Shown here piece by piece: positions 47,368 through 55,232 of a stretch of DNA of 64,000 bases. Origin of the DNA: Acidobacteriota bacterium. Its GTDB lineage: Bacteria; Acidobacteriota; Terriglobia; Bryobacterales; Bryobacteraceae. The DNA lies in assembly GCA_016871155.1 (NCBI GenBank), contig VFZO01000001.1, positions 32,834-96,833 on the forward strand. Direction: 5' to 3'. The notes beneath the pieces were generated by a model, which saw only the letters and a program-made list of their open reading frames with translations, was not told the DNA's origin and made no database searches. Made by a program: the position numbers and the translations under genes. Position 1 is the first letter of the stretch, and each line of letters starts with the position of its first letter.

Positions 47368-48915
47368 ATGCGCGTTTTCCTCGCGGCCGCGGTGTTGTCG
47401 CTGGTGGGCCTGTCCGCTCCGGCCCAGACGCGGCGAGCCTTTCTGCTGATTAATTCCGAGTATCGGACCTTGGCGCCGCACGCGGTGAACGGCGACGCCG
47501 TGGAAAAGCTGAAGGGCGCGTTGCAGGCGGCTAAGTTCCAGTTGGAAGAGGTTCGCAACGTCACACAGGCGGACTTCGCGAAGACAGTGCAGCCCCGGCT
47601 GCTCAGCGCAGTTCAGCCGGGCGACATCGTGCTGTTCTACTACTACGGCTACGCGTTGCAGTCCGAGGGCGACAATTTCATGGTTCCGGTCGATTTCGAT
47701 CCGAAGCGCGCAGATCCGGTGCCTTTCCTGGCGACCTCGCTGACGGGCTGGTTCCAGCTTCTGGACGAGAAGAAGGCCAGTGTCAAGATGATCCTCATCG
47801 ACGCGCCTGCGCAACCGGGCGAACTGTTGGCTAAGGCCAGCGGCGCCGGGTTGGCCGCGCCAGAGTTGTCAGATCTGGGAGAGATCGCCTTCCTGTCGGC
47901 CTCCGCCCTGAACGCAGTCCCGGCCGCGCTGGACGCCACGCAGCGCGGCGTGTTCGCCACCCAGGTTGCGGAGTTGATCCGCAAGCCTGGCACCACCCTG
48001 CTGGAACTGCTGGCCGGCGCGCAGAGCGGTGTGGCCGGCGCGACGGCCGGCAAAATGAATCCTTTTCTGAACACGCTGGTGCGCACGCCCTTCCGCTTCA
48101 CCGACCCGCCTCCACCGCCGCCTGTGAAGGAAGCGCCGCCGGCCAAGCCCGTCGACACGTTCATTAGCAAGGACCGGGTAAATTCCAAGGACCGCCAGCC
48201 CTATGTGCACATTCCGGCCGGCTCGTTTCAGATGGGCTGCGTGCCAAGCGACACCAAGTGCGAGGAACACGAAAAGCCGCGCCACGCCGTGACCTTGACG
48301 AAGGCGTTCTGGATGGGTGAGACGGAGGTGACCGTGGAGGCGTACAAGCGGTTTCTGGAGCTGACCGACCCCAAGAAGAAGCTGCCGCGCGCGCCGGTGG
48401 AGCACGAAGGCTGGCGCACGACGAACCTGCCCATGCCCGCCTTTTCTTACGATGAGGCCGCCGCGTTCTGCAAATGGGCGGGCGGACGTCTTCCCACTGA
48501 GGCCGAATGGGAGTACGCCGCGCGCGCCGGCAAGGACGGCGAAATTGTGCCCCTCAGTGCCGAGAACGCGAGGGAGAAAGCGAACTTCAGCGGCAGAAAA
48601 GGCAACGACCGGTTCGAGTATGTCGCCGGCGTCAAGCAGTTCGACCCCAATGCGTACGGCCTGTTCGACATGTTCGGCAACCTGTGGGAGTTGACCTCGG
48701 ACTACTACGACAAAGGCTACTACGCGCAATCGCCCAAGGCGGATCCGAAGGGTCCCGCGGCCGGCAAGGAACGCGTGTCGCGCGGCGGCAGTTGGGACTC
48801 GGACCCTGCACAACACCTCCGCATCTCATTCCGCATCCGCGGCAACGGCGGCAATATCGTCGGCTGGCGCTGCGTCATCGAAGACTCGGAAGAAAATAGA
48901 AAGCTACTGCGATAA
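47368..48915 (+). CDS. Secreted caspase-like (C14, catalytically degenerate) + SUMF1/FGE-like domain protein
   Basis: Signal peptide; caspase-fold segment IVLFYYYGYALQSEGDNFMVPVDFDP and MILIDAPAQ; SUMF1 segment YVHIPAGSFQMGCVPSDTKC...RLPTEAEWEYAARAG...RVSRGGSWDSDPAQHLRISFRIRGNGGNIVGWRC. Confidence 0.85.
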   Translation: MRVFLAAAVLSLVGLSAPAQTRRAFLLINSEYRTLAPHAVNGDAVEKLKGALQAAKFQLEEVRNVTQADFAKTVQPRLLSAVQPGDIVLFYYYGYALQSEGDNFMVPVDFDPKRADPVPFLATSLTGWFQLLDEKKASVKMILIDAPAQPGELLAKASGAGLAAPELSDLGEIAFLSASALNAVPAALDATQRGVFATQVAELIRKPGTTLLELLAGAQSGVAGATAGKMNPFLNTLVRTPFRFTDPPPPPPVKEAPPAKPVDTFISKDRVNSKDRQPYVHIPAGSFQMGCVPSDTKCEEHEKPRHAVTLTKAFWMGETEVTVEAYKRFLELTDPKKKLPRAPVEHEGWRTTNLPMPAFSYDEAAAFCKWAGGRLPTEAEWEYAARAGKDGEIVPLSAENAREKANFSGRKGNDRFEYVAGVKQFDPNAYGLFDMFGNLWELTSDYYDKGYYAQSPKADPKGPAAGKERVSRGGSWDSDPAQHLRISFRIRGNGGNIVGWRCVIEDSEENRKLLR

Positions 48916-49967
48916 TGACCTCTTTTCGAATCGCCGTCCTTCCAGGGGACGGCATTGGCCCAGACGTTACGGCGGAGGGCGTGAAGGCGCTGCGCGCCGT
49001 GGAACAGGCGATTCCCTCGTTGCGATTTCAATGCGACGAATTCGGCGTGGGCGCCGGCGAGTTTCTGCGTAGCGGCAATCCCCTTCCAGACGCCACGTTT
49101 GAAAAATGCAAGAGCTACGACGCCATTCTGCTCGGCGCGATGGGCCTTCCCGGCGTCCGCTGGCCCGACGGCAAGGAGATGACGCCGCAGATCGACCTGC
49201 GCGAACGGCTGGATCTCTACTGCGGCCTGCGGCCCATCAAGACCTACCATCCAAACGATACGCCACTGAAAAGCGATAAACCCATCGACTTCGTGCTGAT
49301 CCGAGAGAGCACCGAGGGGCTGTTCGCGGCCCGGCACGGAAGCGCCGACCTGAACGGCGACGCGGCGATGGACACTATGAAGATCACACGGCACGGCTCC
49401 GTGCGGCTGTTTCATTCCGCGTTCCGGTTGGCCCGGAAGCGGCGCAAGAAAGTCACGCTGGTCGACAAAGCCAACGTGCTGCCCTCCATGGCCTATTTCC
49501 GGACAATCTTTCAGGATGTCGCGCGCGAGTATCCGGACGTGGAGACCGAAGCAGTGTATGTCGACGCGGCCTCCCTGTTTCTCGTGCGAAGGCCCTGGGA
49601 CTTCGACGTGATGGTGACCGAGAACATGTTCGGCGATATTCTCTCGGATCTGGCGGCCGGACTGGTGGGCGGCATGGGCATGGCTCCCTCCGGCGACCTG
49701 GGCGATCAGTATGCGGTGTTCCAGCCTTCGCATGGAACCGCTCCGGATATCGCCGGTATGGGAATCGCCAATCCGGTGGCGATGATTCTATCGGTGGCGA
49801 TGATGCTGGATTGGCTCCCCGGAGACGGCGCTCATCGCGGCGGCGAGATTTTGCACCGCGCGGTCGCCGAGGTGCTGGCCGATCCGTCGAAGCGAACGCC
49901 GGATGTGGGCGGGCAAATGAAGACGCACGAGTTGGGAAGCTTGATCGCGGCCGCGGTGCGGCCATGA
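48915..49967 (+). CDS. Isocitrate/isopropylmalate dehydrogenase family protein
   Basis: [21 protein letters not shown]...[14 protein letters not shown]...[31 protein letters not shown]. Confidence 0.92.
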   Translation: MTSFRIAVLPGDGIGPDVTAEGVKALRAVEQAIPSLRFQCDEFGVGAGEFLRSGNPLPDATFEKCKSYDAILLGAMGLPGVRWPDGKEMTPQIDLRERLDLYCGLRPIKTYHPNDTPLKSDKPIDFVLIRESTEGLFAARHGSADLNGDAAMDTMKITRHGSVRLFHSAFRLARKRRKKVTLVDKANVLPSMAYFRTIFQDVAREYPDVETEAVYVDAASLFLVRRPWDFDVMVTENMFGDILSDLAAGLVGGMGMAPSGDLGDQYAVFQPSHGTAPDIAGMGIANPVAMILSVAMMLDWLPGDGAHRGGEILHRAVAEVLADPSKRTPDVGGQMKTHELGSLIAAAVRP

Positions 49968-50713
49968 TCGGCGGTTTTCGCGTCTTCGACACGCACACGC
50001 ACATCGGCCGCGCCCGGCACTCCGGCCGCGTGTGTACGGCCGAAGAGTTGCTGCGGCACATGGACGCGCAGGGCGTTGAGCGGTCCCTGCTGATCCCCTT
50101 TCCGGTGGTGGACGATTATGTCCGGGAGCACGACGAGATCGGCGCGGCCGTGCGCCAATGGCCGGACCGTTTCGCCGGCGCGGCCTGCATCTATCCGTTT
50201 GTGCCGGAGGCCGGTTTCGCGGCCGAAGTGAAACGTTGCCGGGAGACCTATGGCTTTCGCGGTTTGAAGCTGCAACCCATGTATCAGCCGCTCAACCCGC
50301 TTTCGGCGCGCAGCGATTTCTTCTTTCAGGCCGCACTCGAAAACGGTTTGACGGTCGTGGCGCATACCGGCACCGGCATCCCGTTTTCGTTGCCGTCGCT
50401 ATTCATTGCCGCGGCGCGAAGGTTTCCGGAAGTGCCGATCGTGTTGGGTCACGCAGGCAGCTCCGTCTACATGTTGGAATGCGCCGTGGCGGCTCAGGTG
50501 TGCCCGAATATCTATATCGAACTGAGTTCGCTGATGCCGCACCACATTCAGGATCTTATGCACTACGTGCCGGCCGGCCGGCTTATGGCGGGCAGCGACC
50601 TGCCGGAGAGCATCGCGACCGAATTGGGCAAGATTTTGACGCTGCCGGTTCCGGACGCCGTAAAGCAAACAATCCTGTGGGATACGGGCGCGAAACTATT
50701 CGGCGCTCCCTAG
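49964..50713 (+). CDS. Amidohydrolase-family (TIM-barrel) protein
   Basis: FRVFDTHTHIGRA...GFRGLKLQPMYQPLNP...VLGHAGSSVYM...RLMAGSDLPES; ATGA overlap with the preceding gene. Confidence 0.87.
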   Translation: MIGGFRVFDTHTHIGRARHSGRVCTAEELLRHMDAQGVERSLLIPFPVVDDYVREHDEIGAAVRQWPDRFAGAACIYPFVPEAGFAAEVKRCRETYGFRGLKLQPMYQPLNPLSARSDFFFQAALENGLTVVAHTGTGIPFSLPSLFIAAARRFPEVPIVLGHAGSSVYMLECAVAAQVCPNIYIELSSLMPHHIQDLMHYVPAGRLMAGSDLPESIATELGKILTLPVPDAVKQTILWDTGAKLFGAP

Positions 50714-50729
50714 TATTACAATACGGCCC

Positions 50730-51260
50730 ATGATGACTCGTTTGGCGTTCTGCCTGCTGACGCTGCCCCTGTGGGCGCAATTTGAGGAGGGTCCCGGCGA
50801 TGTGCCGTACGTGCCGACGCCTCCCGAAGTGCTGGCGGAGATGATGAAACTGGCGCAGATCAGGCCCGGAGATGTAATCTACGACCTAGGCTGCGGCGAC
50901 GGGCGTATTGTGATCGAAGCGATCAAAAAGCATGGCGCGGCGCGCGGCGTGGGAATAGACATCAACCCGGAGCGCATCAAGGAAGCCAACGCCAACGCCG
51001 CCAAGGAAGGCGTATCCGGTAAGGCCAAATTCGTAGAGCAGGATCTTTTCAAGTCCGATTTCCGCGAGGCATCGGTTGTGACCCTGTACCTGCTGCCGGA
51101 GGTGAATCTGCGGCTCCGGCCCATTTTGCTGGAGCAATTGAAGCCGGGCACACGCATCGTCTCCCATCAGTTCGACATGGGCGACTGGAAACCGGAAAAG
51201 ACGGTTGAGATCGGCTGGCGGCGGGTCCATGTGTGGACCGTGCCTGCGAAGAAGAGGTAG
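50730..51260 (+). CDS. Class I SAM-dependent methyltransferase with apparent signal peptide
   Basis: MMTRLAFCLLTLPLWAQ leader; VIYDLGCGDGRIVIEAIKKHGAARGVGIDINPERI. Confidence 0.87.
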   Translation: MMTRLAFCLLTLPLWAQFEEGPGDVPYVPTPPEVLAEMMKLAQIRPGDVIYDLGCGDGRIVIEAIKKHGAARGVGIDINPERIKEANANAAKEGVSGKAKFVEQDLFKSDFREASVVTLYLLPEVNLRLRPILLEQLKPGTRIVSHQFDMGDWKPEKTVEIGWRRVHVWTVPAKKR

Positions 51261-51342
51261 CTTCACCCGTGCGCCGCGCCTCGGGGTGGAAAGGTGTGGC
51301 ACAATGGTCTTTTACCAGTTCTTCCAAGGAGCACTTCTCGCA

Positions 51343-51603
51343 ATGGCTTATGTGATCGCTGAACCCTGCATCGGGACAAAGGATACGGCGTGTGTCGACG
51401 CATGCCCCGTAGATTGTATCCACCCGAAAAAGGACGATCCCAAATTCGAGACGGAAGAGCTGCTGAACATCGACCCGGTGGAATGCATCGACTGCGGAGC
51501 CTGCGTTCCGGTTTGCCCGGTTTCGGCGATTTTCGCCATCGACGATCTGCCCGAAAAATGGCAGGAATTCGCCCCGCGCAACGCCGCCTATTTCGGTAAG
51601 TAG
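51343..51603 (+). CDS. 7Fe/8Fe ferredoxin
   Basis: MAYVIAEPCIGTKDTACVDACPVDCIHPKKDDPKF...VECIDCGACVPVCPVSAIF; start trimmed to ATG at 51343. Confidence 0.94.
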   Translation: MAYVIAEPCIGTKDTACVDACPVDCIHPKKDDPKFETEELLNIDPVECIDCGACVPVCPVSAIFAIDDLPEKWQEFAPRNAAYFGK

Positions 51604-51974
51604 TAGACAGCGCTACAGTTATCTGTCTCCCAGACTTCCACGCGGTCGACCGTGACGGCGAACTCTGGCTGCATTCCGGGAACGGACTTTCCCAGCTCTT
51701 CGCATAGGTAACGTGCCACATTTTCGGCGGATGGATTCGTGCGGTCGAACGGCTCCACCTCGTTAAGAAACCGATGGTCGAGCCGGCCGGTCAGCCGCGC
51801 GATCTCCTTTTGCAGCGGCACGAAGTCGATGAGCATTCCCATGGAATCGACTTGCGGCCCGGTGATGGTTATCTTCGCGCGCCAGTTGTGGCCGTGGATG
51901 GGCTCGGTCTTACCGTAATAGTTGCGCAAGGCGTGCGCGGCGGGGAACATCGTCGATACGTTGACTTCGAACAA
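51588..51974 (-). CDS. 6-pyruvoyltetrahydropterin synthase family protein (PTPS-III-like)
   Basis: FEVNVSTMFPAAHALRNYYGKTEPIHGHNWRAKITITG...GMLIDFVPLQKEI...LDHRFLNEVEPF...PSAENVARYL. Confidence 0.92.
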   Translation of the reverse strand: MFEVNVSTMFPAAHALRNYYGKTEPIHGHNWRAKITITGPQVDSMGMLIDFVPLQKEIARLTGRLDHRFLNEVEPFDRTNPSAENVARYLCEELGKSVPGMQPEFAVTVDRVEVWETDNCSAVYYLPK

Positions 51975-53903
51975 TCAGTCTCTCCAGAAACGTTCCAACT
52001 CGCCGTAGCGGGTGGCGAACGCGTAGTCGGGCAGGCTATCGAAAAAAATCTGACCATAGCGCTGCTTCGTAATGCGATGGTCGAGCAGCGCCAGAATGCC
52101 GCGGTCGGTCCGGCTGCGGATAAGGCGGCCGAAGCCTTGCTTCAGGGCGATGGCGGCCTGTGGAATCTGGTATTCGCGGAAGGGCTCGCCCCCCTCGCGC
52201 TTGATCGCCTCGGTTCGGGCGGCCACGACGGGGTCGCTGGGCACGGCGAACGGGAGTTTGTCGATGATGACGCAACTCAACTGGTCGCCCTGGACGTCCA
52301 CGCCTTGCCAAAAGGAGCTTGTGGCGAACAGGACGGCGTTCTTCGTTCGCTTGAACTCTTCCAGCAGCGCGTTGCGGGGGCCGGTGCCCTGCAACAGCAC
52401 GGGATAGTCGATCTCAAAGGACACGCGATCGTGCAGCGCGCGCATGGACTGGTAGCTTGTGCACAGCACGAAGGCGCGGCCCTCGCTCAGCTCGAGCAGC
52501 TTGACGATCTCATCGGCGGCGGCCTTCGTGAAAGCGGGGTCGCGCGGTTCCGGCAGATGCTGCGGCACGTAGAGCATGGCCTGGCTTTGATAGTCGAACG
52601 GGCTGGTGACGATCAGCGACCGCGGCGTGTGGACGCCCAGGCGCTTCACCACGTAATCGAAGCCGCCGCCCACCGAGAGCGTGGCGGAGGTCATGATGGC
52701 GACCGGTACGCGATCGAAGAGCTTCTCGCCCAGCAGTTGCGAAACGTTGATGGGCGTAGCCTGCAGAAAGACGCCGCGGCCGCGCCGCTCAATCCAGTAG
52801 ACGAACTCCTCGGACTCGCTCTCCATGTACGTTTTGAGCGTGTCGCAGAGTTCGCGGGCGCGGCCGAAAAGCGGCATGATCTCGTCGACCGATTCGCGGA
52901 TCATTTGCAGGTGTACGCCGGTCATCTCCAGCGCCGAGAGCAGGTCCTGATACTCGTCCGCGTACTCCTCGGCGAAAGCGTGGCGGTTCTGAAACCCCTT
53001 GCGGCCCTCCTCGCGGGGGAAACAGGCGAAAAATTTTTCCACGCCGTCCTGCAGACTCACCAGAACGCGATCGAGATCGGCGGAGCCCAGACTCTTCCGG
53101 CGAGTGACGGCCACGATGTCGCGCCGAAGATCGTCGATCACGTGATTGGAGACCGAGAGTCCGAAGTACTGGCCGGCCACATCCTCGATCTCGTGCGCCT
53201 CGTCGAATACAACCGCTTCGTAGTCGGGGATGATCTGCGCGTACTCGCCCTCCTTTACCGCCAGGTCGGCGAAAAAGAGGTGATGGTTGACGATGATGAT
53301 GTCGGATTCCATCGCCTTGCGCTGCATCTGCGTGATGAAACAGCGGTCGAATTGCGCACACTTCTGGCCCGTGCAGAGGTCGCGGCGGGCGTCGACTTTC
53401 GCCCAGGCGGTGGAGTTTTCCGGCAGCGTCTTGATCTCGGCGCGATCGCCGGTCTCGGTCGTCTTCTCCCACTCGCGAATAATCTGGAAGTCGGCCACCT
53501 CCTCCATGCCGGTAAGGACCGGCTCGCGCTCGGCGTCGTAGATGCGCTGGCGGCAGGCGTAGTTATTCCGGCCCTTCATGTAGCAGACCCGCAGGGGTGT
53601 GGCGAAGTGCTGTTGCAGGAACGGAACGTCCTTAAAGAAGAGCTGCTCCTGCAGGTTCTTCGTCCCCGTGGAGACGACCACGCGCTTGCCCGACAGGAAC
53701 GCGGGGATGAGGTACGCCAGCGATTTCCCCGTGCCGGTGCCCGCTTCCACAAGCAGATGACGGCGCTCCTCCAGAGCTTTTTCAACGGCCTCCGCCATAT
53801 CAAGCTGGCCGGGGCGGAACTCATAGTTCGGGTGCCACTCCGACAGGGTGCCGTTCCGCCCGAAAAAACCTCGAGCGGTGACGGACGTGGTTCGTTGCGC
53901 CAT
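51975..53903 (-). CDS. DinG/XPD-family ATP-dependent helicase with likely 4Fe-4S domain
   Basis: HLLVEAGTGTGKSLAYLIPAFL, DEAH box VVFDEAHEIEDVA, Cys set NNYACRQ / CTGQKCAQFDRC, helicase C motif GFGRLIRSRTDRG. Confidence 0.93.
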   Translation of the reverse strand: MAQRTTSVTARGFFGRNGTLSEWHPNYEFRPGQLDMAEAVEKALEERRHLLVEAGTGTGKSLAYLIPAFLSGKRVVVSTGTKNLQEQLFFKDVPFLQQHFATPLRVCYMKGRNNYACRQRIYDAEREPVLTGMEEVADFQIIREWEKTTETGDRAEIKTLPENSTAWAKVDARRDLCTGQKCAQFDRCFITQMQRKAMESDIIIVNHHLFFADLAVKEGEYAQIIPDYEAVVFDEAHEIEDVAGQYFGLSVSNHVIDDLRRDIVAVTRRKSLGSADLDRVLVSLQDGVEKFFACFPREEGRKGFQNRHAFAEEYADEYQDLLSALEMTGVHLQMIRESVDEIMPLFGRARELCDTLKTYMESESEEFVYWIERRGRGVFLQATPINVSQLLGEKLFDRVPVAIMTSATLSVGGGFDYVVKRLGVHTPRSLIVTSPFDYQSQAMLYVPQHLPEPRDPAFTKAAADEIVKLLELSEGRAFVLCTSYQSMRALHDRVSFEIDYPVLLQGTGPRNALLEEFKRTKNAVLFATSSFWQGVDVQGDQLSCVIIDKLPFAVPSDPVVAARTEAIKREGGEPFREYQIPQAAIALKQGFGRLIRSRTDRGILALLDHRITKQRYGQIFFDSLPDYAFATRYGELERFWRD

Positions 53904-53923
53904 CCAGATTCTAGTTTAGATCG

Positions 53924-54082
53924 TCAATTCGAATCGTCGTGATTCACCATATTTGTGATTTCGGCGTGGCGGACGCCATAGTAGCGCTTCAGCAGCCGCT
54001 CGAGTTCAGTGGCGATTTTTTGGGGGCGTTCCGACGCGTCGATTTCCAGTTCGACCTTGAAAAAGATATCCAAGCGCTGCAT
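53924..54082 (-). CDS. Small protein of unknown function (52 aa), absent from the supplied ORF track
   Basis: Hand translation: MQRLDIFFKVELEIDASERPQKIATELERLLKRYYGVRHAEITNMVNHDDSN*; sits in the gap between the helicase and the TlpA-like gene. Confidence 0.6.
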   Translation of the reverse strand: MQRLDIFFKVELEIDASERPQKIATELERLLKRYYGVRHAEITNMVNHDDSN

Positions 54083-54091
54083 AAATCGATT

Positions 54092-54997
54092 CTACCGGGC
54101 GTACTTGTCCAGGACCGGCCGCAGTTCCGCAGCGGTCATCTTTCCCGGATGGTACATGCGGACGATTCCCTTGGCGTCCAGCAGAACAAGCGTGGGCGTG
54201 GAGCTGACGCCATATGCCCGAAAATTCTCCTCGCTGACAGGCATCGGCAAATCGCTCATCCAGGCGTAACGGTCCTTTTGAACCGTCGCGATATACGGCG
54301 TCTCCTTTTCGGGAGTTGCGTCGTCGCCGTTGGCGGCATAGCCATACCGCTGCGTCGGTGCGATCATCGCCAGCCCGGGGTAGTCCTTGCGCAACGCTTC
54401 GAGAACCGGCCCCTGTTCCTTACAATCCGAGCACCAATGAGCCCAAAGAAATAGGAGAGCCGGCTTCCCTTTGAAGTCCGCAAGCGACTTCATCCGCACG
54501 TCGCCCAAAAACAGGTTGGTCTCAAGCTTTGGCGCTTTCTTTCCCTCCAGGCTGAGCAGGTGCAGGTTCTTCTGAATGCGCGCGCGCATGGAGGTGTCCC
54601 TCCATCGCTTCAGTTCGGTTTTGAGAAAGTCGACCCCTTCGGCGAGCCGGCCCGTGTTCGCCATGGCGTGTCCAGTGACTTCGATCGACGCCCCCAGGGC
54701 CAGCGGCAGGCTCTTCTCGTCGTCGATCTTCCGGGACTTGAGCATGTCCAGACACAGCACCCGGGTTTCGTTGGCGCTCCGTTCGGCCTGTGCCCACTGC
54801 TTGGTGGCGTGCGCGCCACGGCCGATCCAGGAATGGGCCAGCAGCAGATCGGGCGTCCAGGCGCCATTGCCTCTTGCCGCGTCCAGGTGCTTTCGGGCAC
54901 CTGCCAGATCGCCGGCCGACGTGAACTTTCGGACCTCGGTTACAATCGGCTGCGCCGGCAATGCGGCGGCCGCAAGTACGAACCAAGCGATCTTCAT
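54092..54997 (-). CDS. TlpA-like thioredoxin-fold protein
   Basis: Signal peptide; LLFLWAHWCSDCKEQGPVLEALRKDYPGLAMI (CxxC), GVSSTPTLVLLDAKGIVRMYHPG. Confidence 0.9.
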   Translation of the reverse strand: MKIAWFVLAAAALPAQPIVTEVRKFTSAGDLAGARKHLDAARGNGAWTPDLLLAHSWIGRGAHATKQWAQAERSANETRVLCLDMLKSRKIDDEKSLPLALGASIEVTGHAMANTGRLAEGVDFLKTELKRWRDTSMRARIQKNLHLLSLEGKKAPKLETNLFLGDVRMKSLADFKGKPALLFLWAHWCSDCKEQGPVLEALRKDYPGLAMIAPTQRYGYAANGDDATPEKETPYIATVQKDRYAWMSDLPMPVSEENFRAYGVSSTPTLVLLDAKGIVRMYHPGKMTAAELRPVLDKYAR

Positions 54998-55016
54998 AGT
55001 GCTTTTGATTTTAGCG

Positions 55017-55187
55017 CTATGCCTTGTTCTTCAGGCGCGTGACCATCTGCTCCACCTCGTCGGCGAGTTCTTTCACCTTTGAGGTGGCCTCCACAACATA
55101 CGGCTCGGCCTCGGCCGCAGCGACCGCAGCGAGCTTGCGCATGGCGGCCAGCGCTTCGGCGGCGGCGTCTCTCAATTCCTGGCTCAT
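55017..55187 (-). CDS. Small helical protein of unknown function
   Basis: MSQELRDAAAEALAAMRKLAAVAAAEAEPYVVEATSKVKELADEVEQMVTRLKNKA; start choice uncertain (the ORF track starts at 55244). Confidence 0.55.
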   Translation of the reverse strand: MSQELRDAAAEALAAMRKLAAVAAAEAEPYVVEATSKVKELADEVEQMVTRLKNKA

Positions 55188-55232
55188 GCCCCACTCTACT
55201 GCAACTTCGATACGATATCCAAAGGCGTACTC

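Noticed and set aside
51774-53942. 722-aa open frame on + strand
   Set aside because: Fully antisense to the clear DinG-type helicase and the PTPS gene; composition (V/A/L/R/H/D-rich) is the usual shadow of a high-GC coding strand.
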